This document shows positions 44,439-51,775 of a stretch of DNA of 51,775 bases, in pieces. Position 1 is the stretch's first letter. Each line of letters starts with the position of its first letter. Origin of the DNA: Mogibacterium pumilum (lineage in GTDB: Bacteria; Bacillota; Clostridia; Peptostreptococcales; Anaerovoracaceae). The translations under genes were made by a program, and so were the position numbers. Location: positions 381,880 to 433,654 of the forward strand of contig NZ_CP016199.1 in the NCBI RefSeq assembly GCF_002243385.1, read 5' to 3'. The notes beneath the pieces were generated by a model. That model worked only from the letters and a program-made list of their open reading frames with translations. It had not been told where the DNA came from and made no database searches.

Positions 44439-45379
44439 TGATACAGAATTTCTGGATTTGTATAAATGCGGTCATGCCGCTGATGATTTATTTGATAATT
44501 GGGATGCTCGTGAAACGAGTAGGCCTTATAAATGACGACGAGGTGCACAGGTTCAATCACCTCGTCTTTATTGTGCTCTTTCCACCGATGATGTTCGAGA
44601 ATCTCTACGGGGCGAAGCTCGGTACAGCTTTCAATCCAAGACTAATAATATTTGCACTTTTATTTCTGCTTTGCTACATAGCGTTCAGCATACCGGTGGT
44701 TCACAAACTGGAGAAACGTCCTGAAACGCGCGGAGCTATGATTCAAGCTATGTATAGGAGTAATTTCGTGCTTATGGGACTCCCGATAGCGATAAATTTA
44801 TGTGGTGCGGGAAATGTATCCAAGACAGCGATACTAGTCACAGTTATTGTCCCAACCTATAACGTATTGGCGGTTATAATCCTAGAATACTACCGCGGGG
44901 GGCGTGCTAGTGTTTCTAAAATGCTCCGCAAGATTGTCACTAACCCGATAATCCTCGGTGCCGTGGCAGCAGGTATTGCGATAGGACTCAATATAACGAT
45001 ACCTAGATCAGTGGATAGAGTAGTCTCTTCTTTATCTGAATGTACGACACCGATGGCGATGATTTTGCTGGGGGCTTCATTCAATATCAAGAGCGTCAAG
45101 TCGGGAAAAAGAAACCTCAGCATCGTAATCATTGCAAAGTTGATAATCCTGCCGGCAATCGGCTTATCTCTGGCGGCATTGCTGGGATTCAGGGACGTTG
45201 AATTCGTATCTCTTATAGTGATGATGGCGGCACCTTGTTCAGTATCATCATATACAATGGCGGAATCCATGGGCAGCGATGGAGAACTGGCAGGTAATGC
45301 AGTAATATTCACGACAGGATTCTCTATTATAACTATATTCGGTTGGCTATTCCTGTTTAAGAATATGGGAATGTTTTAA
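44438..45379 (+). CDS. AEC-family carrier (auxin-efflux-carrier/malate-permease type)
   Basis: A 313-residue membrane protein with about 10 helices arranged as two five-helix halves. IGMLVKRVGLINDDEVHRFN and MYRSNFVLMGLPIAINLCG fit the family, and the crossover region reads TTPMAMILLGASFNI. Bacterial AEC proteins include malate/citrate permeases. Its start overlaps the isocitrate dehydrogenase stop, so it likely moves a carboxylate linked to this pathway, importing a citrate-cycle acid or exporting 2-oxoglutarate (inference). Confidence 0.82.
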   Translation: MIQNFWICINAVMPLMIYLIIGMLVKRVGLINDDEVHRFNHLVFIVLFPPMMFENLYGAKLGTAFNPRLIIFALLFLLCYIAFSIPVVHKLEKRPETRGAMIQAMYRSNFVLMGLPIAINLCGAGNVSKTAILVTVIVPTYNVLAVIILEYYRGGRASVSKMLRKIVTNPIILGAVAAGIAIGLNITIPRSVDRVVSSLSECTTPMAMILLGASFNIKSVKSGKRNLSIVIIAKLIILPAIGLSLAALLGFRDVEFVSLIVMMAAPCSVSSYTMAESMGSDGELAGNAVIFTTGFSIITIFGWLFLFKNMGMF

Positions 45380-45483
45380 AAATAAAGATATATACGCATT
45401 AACCTAAATGTGGTGGTCTATGTATTTAATGAACCAATCTTTGAATAAAAAAACGAAAAGATGAAATAAAATTCAAAAATGTA

Positions 45484-45512
45484 TTGACAACCAAGATTAA
45501 TAAGAGTATATT
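45484..45512 (+). promoter_or_regulatory. Promoter of the amino-acid-binding lipoprotein
   Basis: TTGACA (45484-45489) and TATATT (45507-45512) are 17 bases apart. The 361-base gap 45380-45739 holds no gene. The transcript leader is about 220 bases long; I see no recognised riboswitch or T-box motif in it. Confidence 0.78.
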
Positions 45513-45739
45513 AATACATAATAACTATTAAAAATACAAAACTGATTTACGTAAAGCTAGCCTCGACACTCGTCAATCGCCAATCCTCAAACGTTAATCA
45601 CCATTCACCAAGTGCCGGGAACGCATCAGGCTATAGGTAGACAAGTACGAGACGTCGATTATGAGTGAGTGTCCAAGAAGTAGCGGAGTTTAGGGAAATT
45701 ATTTAGAGTAAACATTATTTAAGAGAAAGAGGTAAATAG

Positions 45740-46516
45740 ATGAAAAAGATTATTGGAATGATTTTGGCGCTCATGATGTGCCTGATTATGGCAGGGACAC
45801 TTTCTGCGTGTGGAAGCAAGGACAAAGTGTACAAGGTTTCAACAGAGCCGACATACCCACCTTTCGACACAACTAATAAGAATGGTGATATAGTAGGATT
45901 TGACATGGATCTTATGAAGGCTATTGCAAAGGATCAGGGATTCAAGGTTGAGTTTGAGTCGCTTGAGTTCGATGCACTCATCCCGGCACTTAAGTCGGAT
46001 AGCACAGATATCGTAATCGCTGGTATGAACGTGACACCTGAGCGTTCTAAGCAGGTAGCTTTCTCTGATCCATATTATAAGACAGGAATCGTAGTTTTGG
46101 TCAAGAAGGACAATACAACCATCACAGGTTGGGATAGCTTCACTTCCGGAAGCGGGCTCAAGGTAGCAGCTCAAACCGGTACTTCTCAGGCGGATATCGC
46201 CGAGCAGCTCAAGAAAGAAGGCAAGATTTTCAAGGCAACAATTCTTAACCAGAATACAACAGCACTTCAGCAGCTCGAAAATGGTGATGTTGATGCAGTC
46301 CTTTTAGACAAGCCGGTTGCTGTAGACATAGTTTCCTTGCAGGGAGATAAGTATAAGACTGTAGGCGATATGAAGGCGGACAGCGTTGCAGATGTTGCGA
46401 TTGCGGTAAAAAAGGACAATAAGGATCTTCTCAAGAAGATTAACAAGGGTCTAAAGAATCTCAAAGAAAACGGAACTTACGATAAGCTTGCTAAGAAGTG
46501 GAAGATAGAACAGTAG
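45740..46516 (+). CDS. Amino-acid ABC-transporter substrate-binding lipoprotein (orphan)
   Basis: A 258-residue periplasmic-binding-protein family 3 member. The lipoprotein signal ends in the lipobox LSAC (cysteine near residue 23). VSTEPTYPPFD, DIVGFDMDLMKAIAKDQG, DIVIAGMNVTPERSKQVAFSDPYY (given as adjoining motifs) and VDAVLLDKPVAVD line the ligand cleft and are typical of polar or basic amino-acid binders. No permease or ATPase gene lies nearby, so it either shares a distant transporter or acts alone. GAGGT precedes the ATG. Confidence 0.88.
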   Translation: MKKIIGMILALMMCLIMAGTLSACGSKDKVYKVSTEPTYPPFDTTNKNGDIVGFDMDLMKAIAKDQGFKVEFESLEFDALIPALKSDSTDIVIAGMNVTPERSKQVAFSDPYYKTGIVVLVKKDNTTITGWDSFTSGSGLKVAAQTGTSQADIAEQLKKEGKIFKATILNQNTTALQQLENGDVDAVLLDKPVAVDIVSLQGDKYKTVGDMKADSVADVAIAVKKDNKDLLKKINKGLKNLKENGTYDKLAKKWKIEQ

Positions 46517-46561
46517 TAAAATTTGATAATTGAACAGAATCCAATCTGAGGGTTATAGGGT

Positions 46562-46610
46562 AAAAAGAGCGGCACGTTAGACTCGAGAGTGTGAGTCTAA
46601 CGTGCCGCTC
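46562..46610 (-). terminator. Perfect 18-bp terminator of the surface-protein gene
   Basis: 46567-46584 pairs perfectly with 46593-46610 across the loop GAGAGTGT. On the minus strand the stem is followed by a T run (46566-46562), so it ends the surface-protein transcript. It may also stop the plus-strand lipoprotein transcript. Confidence 0.88.
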
Positions 46611-46621
46611 CGGCATTATGT

Positions 46622-48394
46622 CTATCTTACTTTTCTTTTCCTAACGAATGTTAAAGCGACTACGGCTCCTAATGCAACCAATATACTTAATGTATAGAGG
46701 ATTAGATTTGTTTTATCACCTGTCGTCGGAGACTTCTTTTTTGTAATTTTACCTGGAATCTTTGTTTTTTCATCAGTTACTTTTACTGTGAGCTGAATGG
46801 CTGTTTTATCTGCATTTGCATCATTTTCAAGAACAGAATCTCTTCCGGCTTCCGATTGAACCGCATCCCAACCCATAAATAACTTAGGATATTCTGAAGC
46901 ACCAACATTATCATATCTTATCCCGCCATATTGAGGATTTGTCAGAAGCTCTTGCAATGCAAAACTGTCAATATACATATCGACTATAGCGTCGCGTGCT
47001 TCGAATTCTCGCGATGCAAGTTCATGTAATCTTCCCTTTTCATTGTCTCCGAATTCGCGTGCACGATTTAACATCTCTTCGAGCTTGTCTATTACAGGTT
47101 TGTCTTTAGCCTTTTGTTCATCACTTATATTTCTGCTCCAATGATTATATAATTTTGGAACTTTAGCGATATTATTACTTAATAAATTAATCTCACCATA
47201 CAGAGAATACGCCTTTGCAGGTCTGTTTGCTGCCTTGTTGCCGTAATCCATGTCAGAATGCCCGTCATGCTGATAAGTCCTATTATAGAGCCTATCTGTC
47301 ATCATCTTAAAAGGTTCACTTGTAGGAAATTCAAAATTCTTGTCGTCAGAATAATTTTCGTAGAGAGTTTTATCATAAGGATCGTTATTGAGGTATCGGT
47401 CAATTACTGTTTTGTTATCAGCAACAAACTTATTAAATTCATCCCTTAATGCCTTTACTTCATCTGCGAGTTTTTGAATATCTTCTACGGCTTGACCAAG
47501 TTTTGTTACTTGAGTTTGGTAATCTTGGTATTCAGTAGGCATAGTGTTTTTAAACTTTTCGACCTTTGACGGATCTTTTAAATATTCATTCCGCAATGTT
47601 CTCATTCGAGGGTCATAATGAGCAGTAACAAGGTTTTGCATTTTGTAATTACCGGATAGCGTTCCCTTCACAGTCAGAACATCTCCGGGCTTCACCTTTG
47701 TTTTGTCAAACTTAACCCCCGGAATGGTAACCTCCAGTTGACCATTAACCTTGTTTAGAGCATTATTTAAATCCCTAACAATATACGGCTTATTTTCTTT
47801 ATTTGCTTTTTTAAGCATCGGATCAACGAAATCCATCGTTACTGTAACTTTTTGCCCCTCAACCTTTACATCCGTTACTTCAAATATGTCTTTCGCATTT
47901 TTTAGTTTCACATTATCTTTGGTAAGTTTTTTGCTGTAAATCATTCCGTCCGGAATAACAAATTCTGCCACGAACTGACTACTCACTCCATCAAGCTTTG
48001 CGTAAGCGCCAACGCCGGGAGTTATCATTCCTACCGCCTTCTTAATAACATCAACCTTCAAGGTTCCTGTAAAATTCATAGTATCATTAATATTTACAGC
48101 CTTGATTTCTTTATGCTGTGTATCTGTGCCTAGTAGAATATCTCCGTCCAGTCTAGTGAGCTTCTCATATTCCGCTTTAGCTTTTTCTTCGTTATTATCG
48201 AAGGAACCGCTTAAAAGGAAGGCAAGAATTTCTCTTAAGTCCTGCCATCCTTCAGGGGTTTTACTTATAGGGTGTTTCCCGGCTCCAGCTAATGCCTGAT
48301 TATCATCAGCGTGCACCGCTAACGATGGCATTGCTGAAAAAACCAGAATTACACTTAATGTGATACTTAGTACGTATCTCGCCAAATTCTTCAT
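46622..48394 (-). CDS. Large cell-wall-anchored surface protein of unknown function
   Basis: A 590-residue secreted protein not assigned to a family. A signal peptide covers residues 1-29 (cut after VHA). Residues 100-260 look beta-rich (VAEFVIPDGMIYSKKLTKDN, VTVTMDFVDP, GDVLTVKGTLSG), like Ig-type or isopeptide adhesin folds. Residues 300-345 form a probable coiled coil (VEDIQKLADEVKALRDEF). The C-terminus carries a sortase-like signal: SPTTGDKT near residue 555, a hydrophobic helix, and RKRKVR. The motif is S-P-T-T-G, not LPxTG. AGAAAGGA precedes the start on the minus strand. It has its own terminator. Adhesin is a plausible guess only. Confidence 0.8.
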   Translation of the reverse strand: MKNLARYVLSITLSVILVFSAMPSLAVHADDNQALAGAGKHPISKTPEGWQDLREILAFLLSGSFDNNEEKAKAEYEKLTRLDGDILLGTDTQHKEIKAVNINDTMNFTGTLKVDVIKKAVGMITPGVGAYAKLDGVSSQFVAEFVIPDGMIYSKKLTKDNVKLKNAKDIFEVTDVKVEGQKVTVTMDFVDPMLKKANKENKPYIVRDLNNALNKVNGQLEVTIPGVKFDKTKVKPGDVLTVKGTLSGNYKMQNLVTAHYDPRMRTLRNEYLKDPSKVEKFKNTMPTEYQDYQTQVTKLGQAVEDIQKLADEVKALRDEFNKFVADNKTVIDRYLNNDPYDKTLYENYSDDKNFEFPTSEPFKMMTDRLYNRTYQHDGHSDMDYGNKAANRPAKAYSLYGEINLLSNNIAKVPKLYNHWSRNISDEQKAKDKPVIDKLEEMLNRAREFGDNEKGRLHELASREFEARDAIVDMYIDSFALQELLTNPQYGGIRYDNVGASEYPKLFMGWDAVQSEAGRDSVLENDANADKTAIQLTVKVTDEKTKIPGKITKKKSPTTGDKTNLILYTLSILVALGAVVALTFVRKRKVR

Positions 48395-48544
48395 ACGAAA
48401 CGTCCTTTCTTTAAAATAGTAAATTTATAAAATTATTGCGTTTTTCAGCATATGGTTTGTTAATTATATATTCAATAAGTATCAAAATCAATTTTAGATA
48501 TGTATTTTAAATATACATGGTAAATAACTATATGCACAAAATAC

Positions 48545-48575
48545 AAAAAAAAGGGAGTCATACGAATGACACTCT
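48545..48575 (-). terminator. Terminator of the SLC13/ArsB-type permease
   Basis: GAGTCAT (48555-48561) pairs with ATGAC-CTC (48565-48573, one bulge). On the minus strand it is followed by a run of eight T (48552-48545). A T run on the plus side (48581-48586) makes it potentially bidirectional. Confidence 0.75.
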
Positions 48576-48601
48576 CTTAGTTTTTTGGATATATCAACCG
48601 C

Positions 48602-49870
48602 CTAGCCGTATATAACCCAGATAAATACATATCCGACCGTAGCCGCCGTCAGCGTAAACGGTACGCCGATTTTCATGAAATCCGCAAAAGTTACGATCTC
48701 CCCGTTCTTCCTCAAAATGCCGACTGCCGTAATATTCGCAGATGCCCCGACCGGAGTGAGGTTCCCGCCTAGCGTTGCTCCACAGAGCAACCCAAAGTAA
48801 AGTAACGTAGAGTCAATCCCCAGCGCCGAAGCTACACCTTGTAAGACAGGGAGCATAGTTGCAACGTACGGGATATTGTCGACAAAAGCCGAAATTAAAA
48901 TCGAACCCCATACGATAATCGTGTAGAGGAGGAACATGTTGCTTCCGCCAGTGTGCACAATGAGTTCAGAAAGATCACTGATTACACCTACTTCAGTAAG
49001 GCCTGCGATTACTATAAATAGTCCGAATAAGAGGAGCAGTGTCTCGATATCCGCATCCTTCAAAGCGGCAATTGTGCGGTCTTCGTCTCGCTTTTTCGCA
49101 TAGTCGATTATGATGGAAACGACTGCAAATGTTATACAGATAGCACCGTTAGTTATATCGGGCTTATTAGGAAAGAATGACACGAATATAAGTGTTGCTA
49201 CGAGTCCGACCAGCATGTATGTCGGAATTAGATTTTTAACATCCGTGTATTCTTCAGATACTACAGACTGTCTGTACTTTCTAAATAGAATCATCATGAC
49301 AGGAACTGTTGCCAGTGCTCCGAGCTCAACAGCAAAGAACATTCCCGGTTTGCCGTGGAATACGAAGAATGACGAGAAATCCATTTTTGCATAAGATGCG
49401 AGCATCATCGAGGTAGTATCGCCGACGAGTGTAGCTGCACCCTGTAGGTTCGAAGAAACTGCAATCGAGAGCGTCATCGGAACTGGAGATACGTCGAGCT
49501 TTCGGCAGATAGCCAGTCCGACAGGTGCTACCATTAGAACCGTCGCAACATTGTCTACAAATGCAGAAATAAAGCCGGAAAAAAGCGACATGAAGATGAT
49601 AACCATCATCATGTTCTTTGACTTGTCCAGAAGTATATCGGCGAGCTTGTTCGGCATCTTGGAATCGATAAAATAGTGCACGAGAATCATAGTGCCTGAT
49701 ATCATCAGCAAGATGTTCCAGTTCACAGAGTGAATCGCTGTGCCCAGCGACATCACGTCGGCTATTAAGAAAACCGCTGCTGAAGTCAGTGCGGCATGTA
49801 CGCGGAACTTCTGGAAGAAGATCATCACAACGTACATGAGTATAAACATCGTAATTACTAAGATTTTCAT
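48602..49870 (-). CDS. ArsB/NhaD/SLC13-type ion-transporter permease
   Basis: A 422-residue membrane protein with about 11 helices and two inverted halves. Each half has the family's helix-breaking element: SAFVDNVATVLMVAP near residue 105 and SAFVDNIPYVATMLPV near residue 330, and the second half has GATLGGNLTPVGASANI. Relatives move arsenite, sodium, citrate or other anions. No ArsR, ArsA or arsenate reductase is adjacent, so arsenite is not specially supported. The start has no strong ribosome site. Confidence 0.82.
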   Translation of the reverse strand: MKILVITMFILMYVVMIFFQKFRVHAALTSAAVFLIADVMSLGTAIHSVNWNILLMISGTMILVHYFIDSKMPNKLADILLDKSKNMMMVIIFMSLFSGFISAFVDNVATVLMVAPVGLAICRKLDVSPVPMTLSIAVSSNLQGAATLVGDTTSMMLASYAKMDFSSFFVFHGKPGMFFAVELGALATVPVMMILFRKYRQSVVSEEYTDVKNLIPTYMLVGLVATLIFVSFFPNKPDITNGAICITFAVVSIIIDYAKKRDEDRTIAALKDADIETLLLLFGLFIVIAGLTEVGVISDLSELIVHTGGSNMFLLYTIIVWGSILISAFVDNIPYVATMLPVLQGVASALGIDSTLLYFGLLCGATLGGNLTPVGASANITAVGILRKNGEIVTFADFMKIGVPFTLTAATVGYVFIWVIYG

Positions 49871-49929
49871 AGGTTGAATTCTACCATAAAAGAATCTGAA
49901 AAGGGGGTAGATTGAATGAAAATTTAAAA

Positions 49930-49975
49930 TGTTCCGAATAATAGTGTTTTGCTAAAGATAATAGTGCTTTTGTAG
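49930..49975 (+). repeat. Short direct repeat upstream of the LXG cassette
   Basis: AATAGTGTTTTG and AATAGTGCTTTTG recur about 20 bases apart between the divergent permease and LXG genes. They are followed by CCTAATAATATTTAGG, an inverted repeat with 5-base arms. These may be regulator sites for the cassette. Confidence 0.35.
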
Positions 49976-50053
49976 CCCTAATAATATTTAGGACTTTATG
50001 GTAAAATAATAAAACAAAATAGAATAAATAGAAGGGGAATAGGAAACTTCATA

Positions 50054-50350
50054 ATGACAAAATCAATAAAAATAAACAAGGACACTACATCTTCCATAGC
50101 AAGCGGCATCACTGGCGCATCTAGTGATATAAGACTTAGTCCATTAGCTTCTCAGGATGGTAGATCGACGATAACAGCTAATAAAAGCAGCAAAATGGCA
50201 TATAACAATGTGAAAAGCGTTGCATCAACTTTTGACGAGGTGCTAACCGTAGATGCACAGAATATACGTAGCCTCGGGGTGAAATTCGATGAATTTGACC
50301 GAGATGTTAGTACGATGTTGCATGTACAAGCCCCAAAGCTGGATAGATAA
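50054..50350 (+). CDS. Small helical type VII accessory protein (Lap1/DUF3130, TIGR04197-like)
   Basis: A 98-residue protein without a signal peptide. Its size, helical ends and the ATSFDEVLTVDAQNIRSLGVKFDEFD-type C-terminal helix (here STFDEVLTVDAQNIRSLG, then VKFDEFD) fit the DUF3130/TIGR04197 group, WXG100-like proteins encoded before LXG toxins. In described systems Lap1 binds the LXG domain and targets the toxin to the type VII machine. It is followed in the same strand by a DUF3958-like gene and an LXG gene, the known gene order. AGGAA lies upstream of the ATG. Confidence 0.72.
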   Translation: MTKSIKINKDTTSSIASGITGASSDIRLSPLASQDGRSTITANKSSKMAYNNVKSVASTFDEVLTVDAQNIRSLGVKFDEFDRDVSTMLHVQAPKLDR

Positions 50351-50351
50351 G

Positions 50352-50726
50352 ATGAAGAACCTTACAGAAGAGCAGATACGAGGCAAACTCAGAGAGTTTG
50401 AAAGTAAGCACGATGAACTAGAATATATGAGGTGCAAAATAGGCAATCAAATAGATGACGAACATTATTTTGCAAGTGACAGTATGCGCCTAAATGAACA
50501 AGCCAGACATGAACTTTGTAATCATGATGACACAGAACTAATAAGTATTATCGATGATACCTACGATTCACTTGGTATGGCGCGTATGCAGAACTCTAGC
50601 GATGATGATGAAGTAAGAAACGAAGTGCAACGTCAACACAGGAGATTGTTCAGCGAAGAAGATAGGCTATATCAACAACTTATAATAACAAGAGAAGCAA
50701 AAGAGCTAGAGAATAAAGGTAGATAA
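50352..50726 (+). CDS. Helical type VII accessory protein (Lap2/DUF3958-like)
   Basis: A 124-residue, highly charged, all-helical protein (KLREFESKHDELEYM, QRQHRRLFSEEDRLYQQL) with coiled-coil character. The ATG at 50352 is chosen because it begins right after the Lap1 stop; an in-frame ATG at 50289 lies inside the Lap1 gene. Size and position match the DUF3958 partner (Lap2) of LXG toxins. The sequence itself is weakly conserved, so the family call rests on context. Confidence 0.65.
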   Translation: MKNLTEEQIRGKLREFESKHDELEYMRCKIGNQIDDEHYFASDSMRLNEQARHELCNHDDTELISIIDDTYDSLGMARMQNSSDDDEVRNEVQRQHRRLFSEEDRLYQQLIITREAKELENKGR

Positions 50727-50782
50727 TTTCAGCAGCCCTGGAAACAAGAGTTTACAAGTATCCCACGAAAGGAAGCAATAGC

Positions 50783-51775
50783 ATGAGTGCAAGTTTTTAC
50801 TTAGACCCGGCAGAAATCAAAGCCCAATGTAGAGAAGCTATAGAGAACCTAAACGATGTATCCATGAAGACCATGAATGTAGAGCAGAAGCTAGACGCAT
50901 TTATCAATAACAACGAACTCGAGGGGAAAGCCTTCGATGCTCTAAAACAGCAGATTGCGGACTACAAGACAGTACTACAAAGTATCAGGTCACTTATCAA
51001 ATACAACATAAGTGAATACAAAACCCTCATGAGCAGCGTGGGAGATGAACTCCTTGATGGAGATAAAATCCTTAAAGGACAGGAATATGCAAGAAATAGG
51101 ATACATGCATATGAGGATAGAGCAAAACGCTGCCGAGAAAATGCGGTTACGTATGCCGCAATTTCAGTATATTCAGAAAGTCAAATTATAAGTGCATCGC
51201 TTTATGATCATCTAGCAAATAATAGCCGCAGAATGCTTGAAATTTGGGAAGAAAAAGAGCAGGAATATTACGATATAGAGAATGCCACAAAGAACCTATT
51301 CAGCACCGGAGATAGCACAGCCGAACAGATAAACGCGGCCCTGTCGGATCTCGGTAAGTCATTTAGAGCGGGAGCATTTCATCCAAACCTGGTAGCTTCA
51401 TGGCGAGTAAAGCTAAAGGAGGAGGTAAAGGAGCTGGATGTTATAAACATGTTCGGCATTAAAAGACCTAAGTCAATAGATGACAAAATATGGGAGAAGT
51501 ACCAGGAAGATATTACAGCCAAGGTGCTTTTGCTGGAAAAACAGGGCTGGCCAATAGAAAGCATTAAAGAGTTTGGCAAGTATTTCAAAGAGATGCTTGG
51601 AAGAAAAGGTCAATCTTCCAATATGTCTGAAATCGTAGCATCCTGCTATAGCGATACACAAATAGTCGGCACCAAAGCCTTTGACAACATGTGGTATGCA
51701 TGGAAAGCAGATAGCATATCTGCTTCCGAAAGCAAGAAGAAACTATCTGTACTGATGAAAATTACAGGGATGGAC
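50783..51775 (+). CDS. LXG-domain type VII secreted toxin, 3' partial
   Basis: An open frame from the ATG at 50783 (AAAGGAAG seven bases upstream) runs 331 codons to the right edge with no stop. It has no signal peptide. The first ~200 residues are almost all helix, starting MSASFYLDPAEIKAQCRE, with ELEGKAFDALKQQIADYKTV matching the G-x-A-(Y/F)-x(3)-K/Q helix-turn typical of LXG domains. The C-terminal toxic domain lies beyond the window, so its activity cannot be told. The two helical genes upstream are the usual Lap1/Lap2 targeting partners; an immunity gene should follow outside. Confidence 0.8.
   Translation, partial: MSASFYLDPAEIKAQCREAIENLNDVSMKTMNVEQKLDAFINNNELEGKAFDALKQQIADYKTVLQSIRSLIKYNISEYKTLMSSVGDELLDGDKILKGQEYARNRIHAYEDRAKRCRENAVTYAAISVYSESQIISASLYDHLANNSRRMLEIWEEKEQEYYDIENATKNLFSTGDSTAEQINAALSDLGKSFRAGAFHPNLVASWRVKLKEEVKELDVINMFGIKRPKSIDDKIWEKYQEDITAKVLLLEKQGWPIESIKEFGKYFKEMLGRKGQSSNMSEIVASCYSDTQIVGTKAFDNMWYAWKADSISASESKKKLSVLMKITGMD

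Noticed and set aside
48602-49870. Arsenite efflux pump ArsB
   Set aside because: No other ars gene is near, and the helix motifs are shared by the whole ion-transporter superfamily.

Overview
The window looks like chromosome of an anaerobic, mid-to-low-GC Firmicute (Clostridia). Low-confidence placement is near the oral/gut Mogibacterium-Eubacterium group. Reasons: Gram-positive surface machinery (LCP ligase, choline-binding repeats, a sortase-type C-terminus, a type VII LXG cassette), strong Shine-Dalgarno sites, sigma-A promoters with extended -10 elements, an Re-type citrate synthase, and a Clostridia-style FAD-oxidoreductase/DUF1667 trio. No rRNA, tRNA, CRISPR array or transposase was recognised.

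Layout. (1) 1-3492: choline uptake and activation, with a LicA-type kinase cut by the left edge, a BCCT transporter and a LicC-type cytidylyltransferase. (2) 3548-27026: a large plus-strand surface-polysaccharide locus behind a near-consensus promoter. It holds a membrane 4,6-dehydratase, a DegT aminotransferase, a PglC-type initiating transferase, a tandem-duplicated GT4 protein (frameshifted at its start), a complete WbpI-D-A-B-E set for UDP-2,3-diacetamido-mannuronic acid, a flippase, an LCP protein, two LicD phosphotransferases, a polymerase, a second glycosyltransferase, a Wzz-like protein, a PntC-like cytidylyltransferase-aminotransferase fusion, an O-antigen-ligase-like protein and a second UDP-GlcNAc 2-epimerase. 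(3) 27040-29237: a LytC-like choline-binding GH25 lysozyme split by a +1 frameshift at CTT TAA. (4) 29288-39551: housekeeping and redox genes (glycerol-3-phosphate-dehydrogenase-like trio, small envelope proteins, YdcF/SanA, glutathione peroxidase, MATE exporter, 5-formyl-THF cyclo-ligase, trpS, a flavodoxin-ferredoxin protein) plus structured non-coding segments. (5) 39565-45379: Re-citrate synthase, aconitase, NAD-type isocitrate dehydrogenase and an AEC carrier, a route to 2-oxoglutarate. (6) 45484-49870: a solitary amino-acid-binding lipoprotein, a cell-wall-anchored surface protein (minus strand) and an ArsB/NhaD/SLC13 permease (minus strand). (7) 49900-51775: the start of an LXG type VII effector module, cut by the right edge.

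How it fits together. Regions 1-3 read as one system. Choline (and perhaps an aminophosphonate or other amino-alcohol phosphate) is imported, phosphorylated and activated with CTP, then placed by two LicD enzymes on a polysaccharide carrying amino- and aminouronic sugars. The polymer is probably fixed to the wall by LCP, and the choline-binding lysozyme would dock on it. The parts echo pneumococcal phosphocholine teichoic acid and Pseudomonas O5-type sugar synthesis, but I do not know this combination as a described Clostridia system. All functions are inferred from sequence motifs read by eye; no database search was run.
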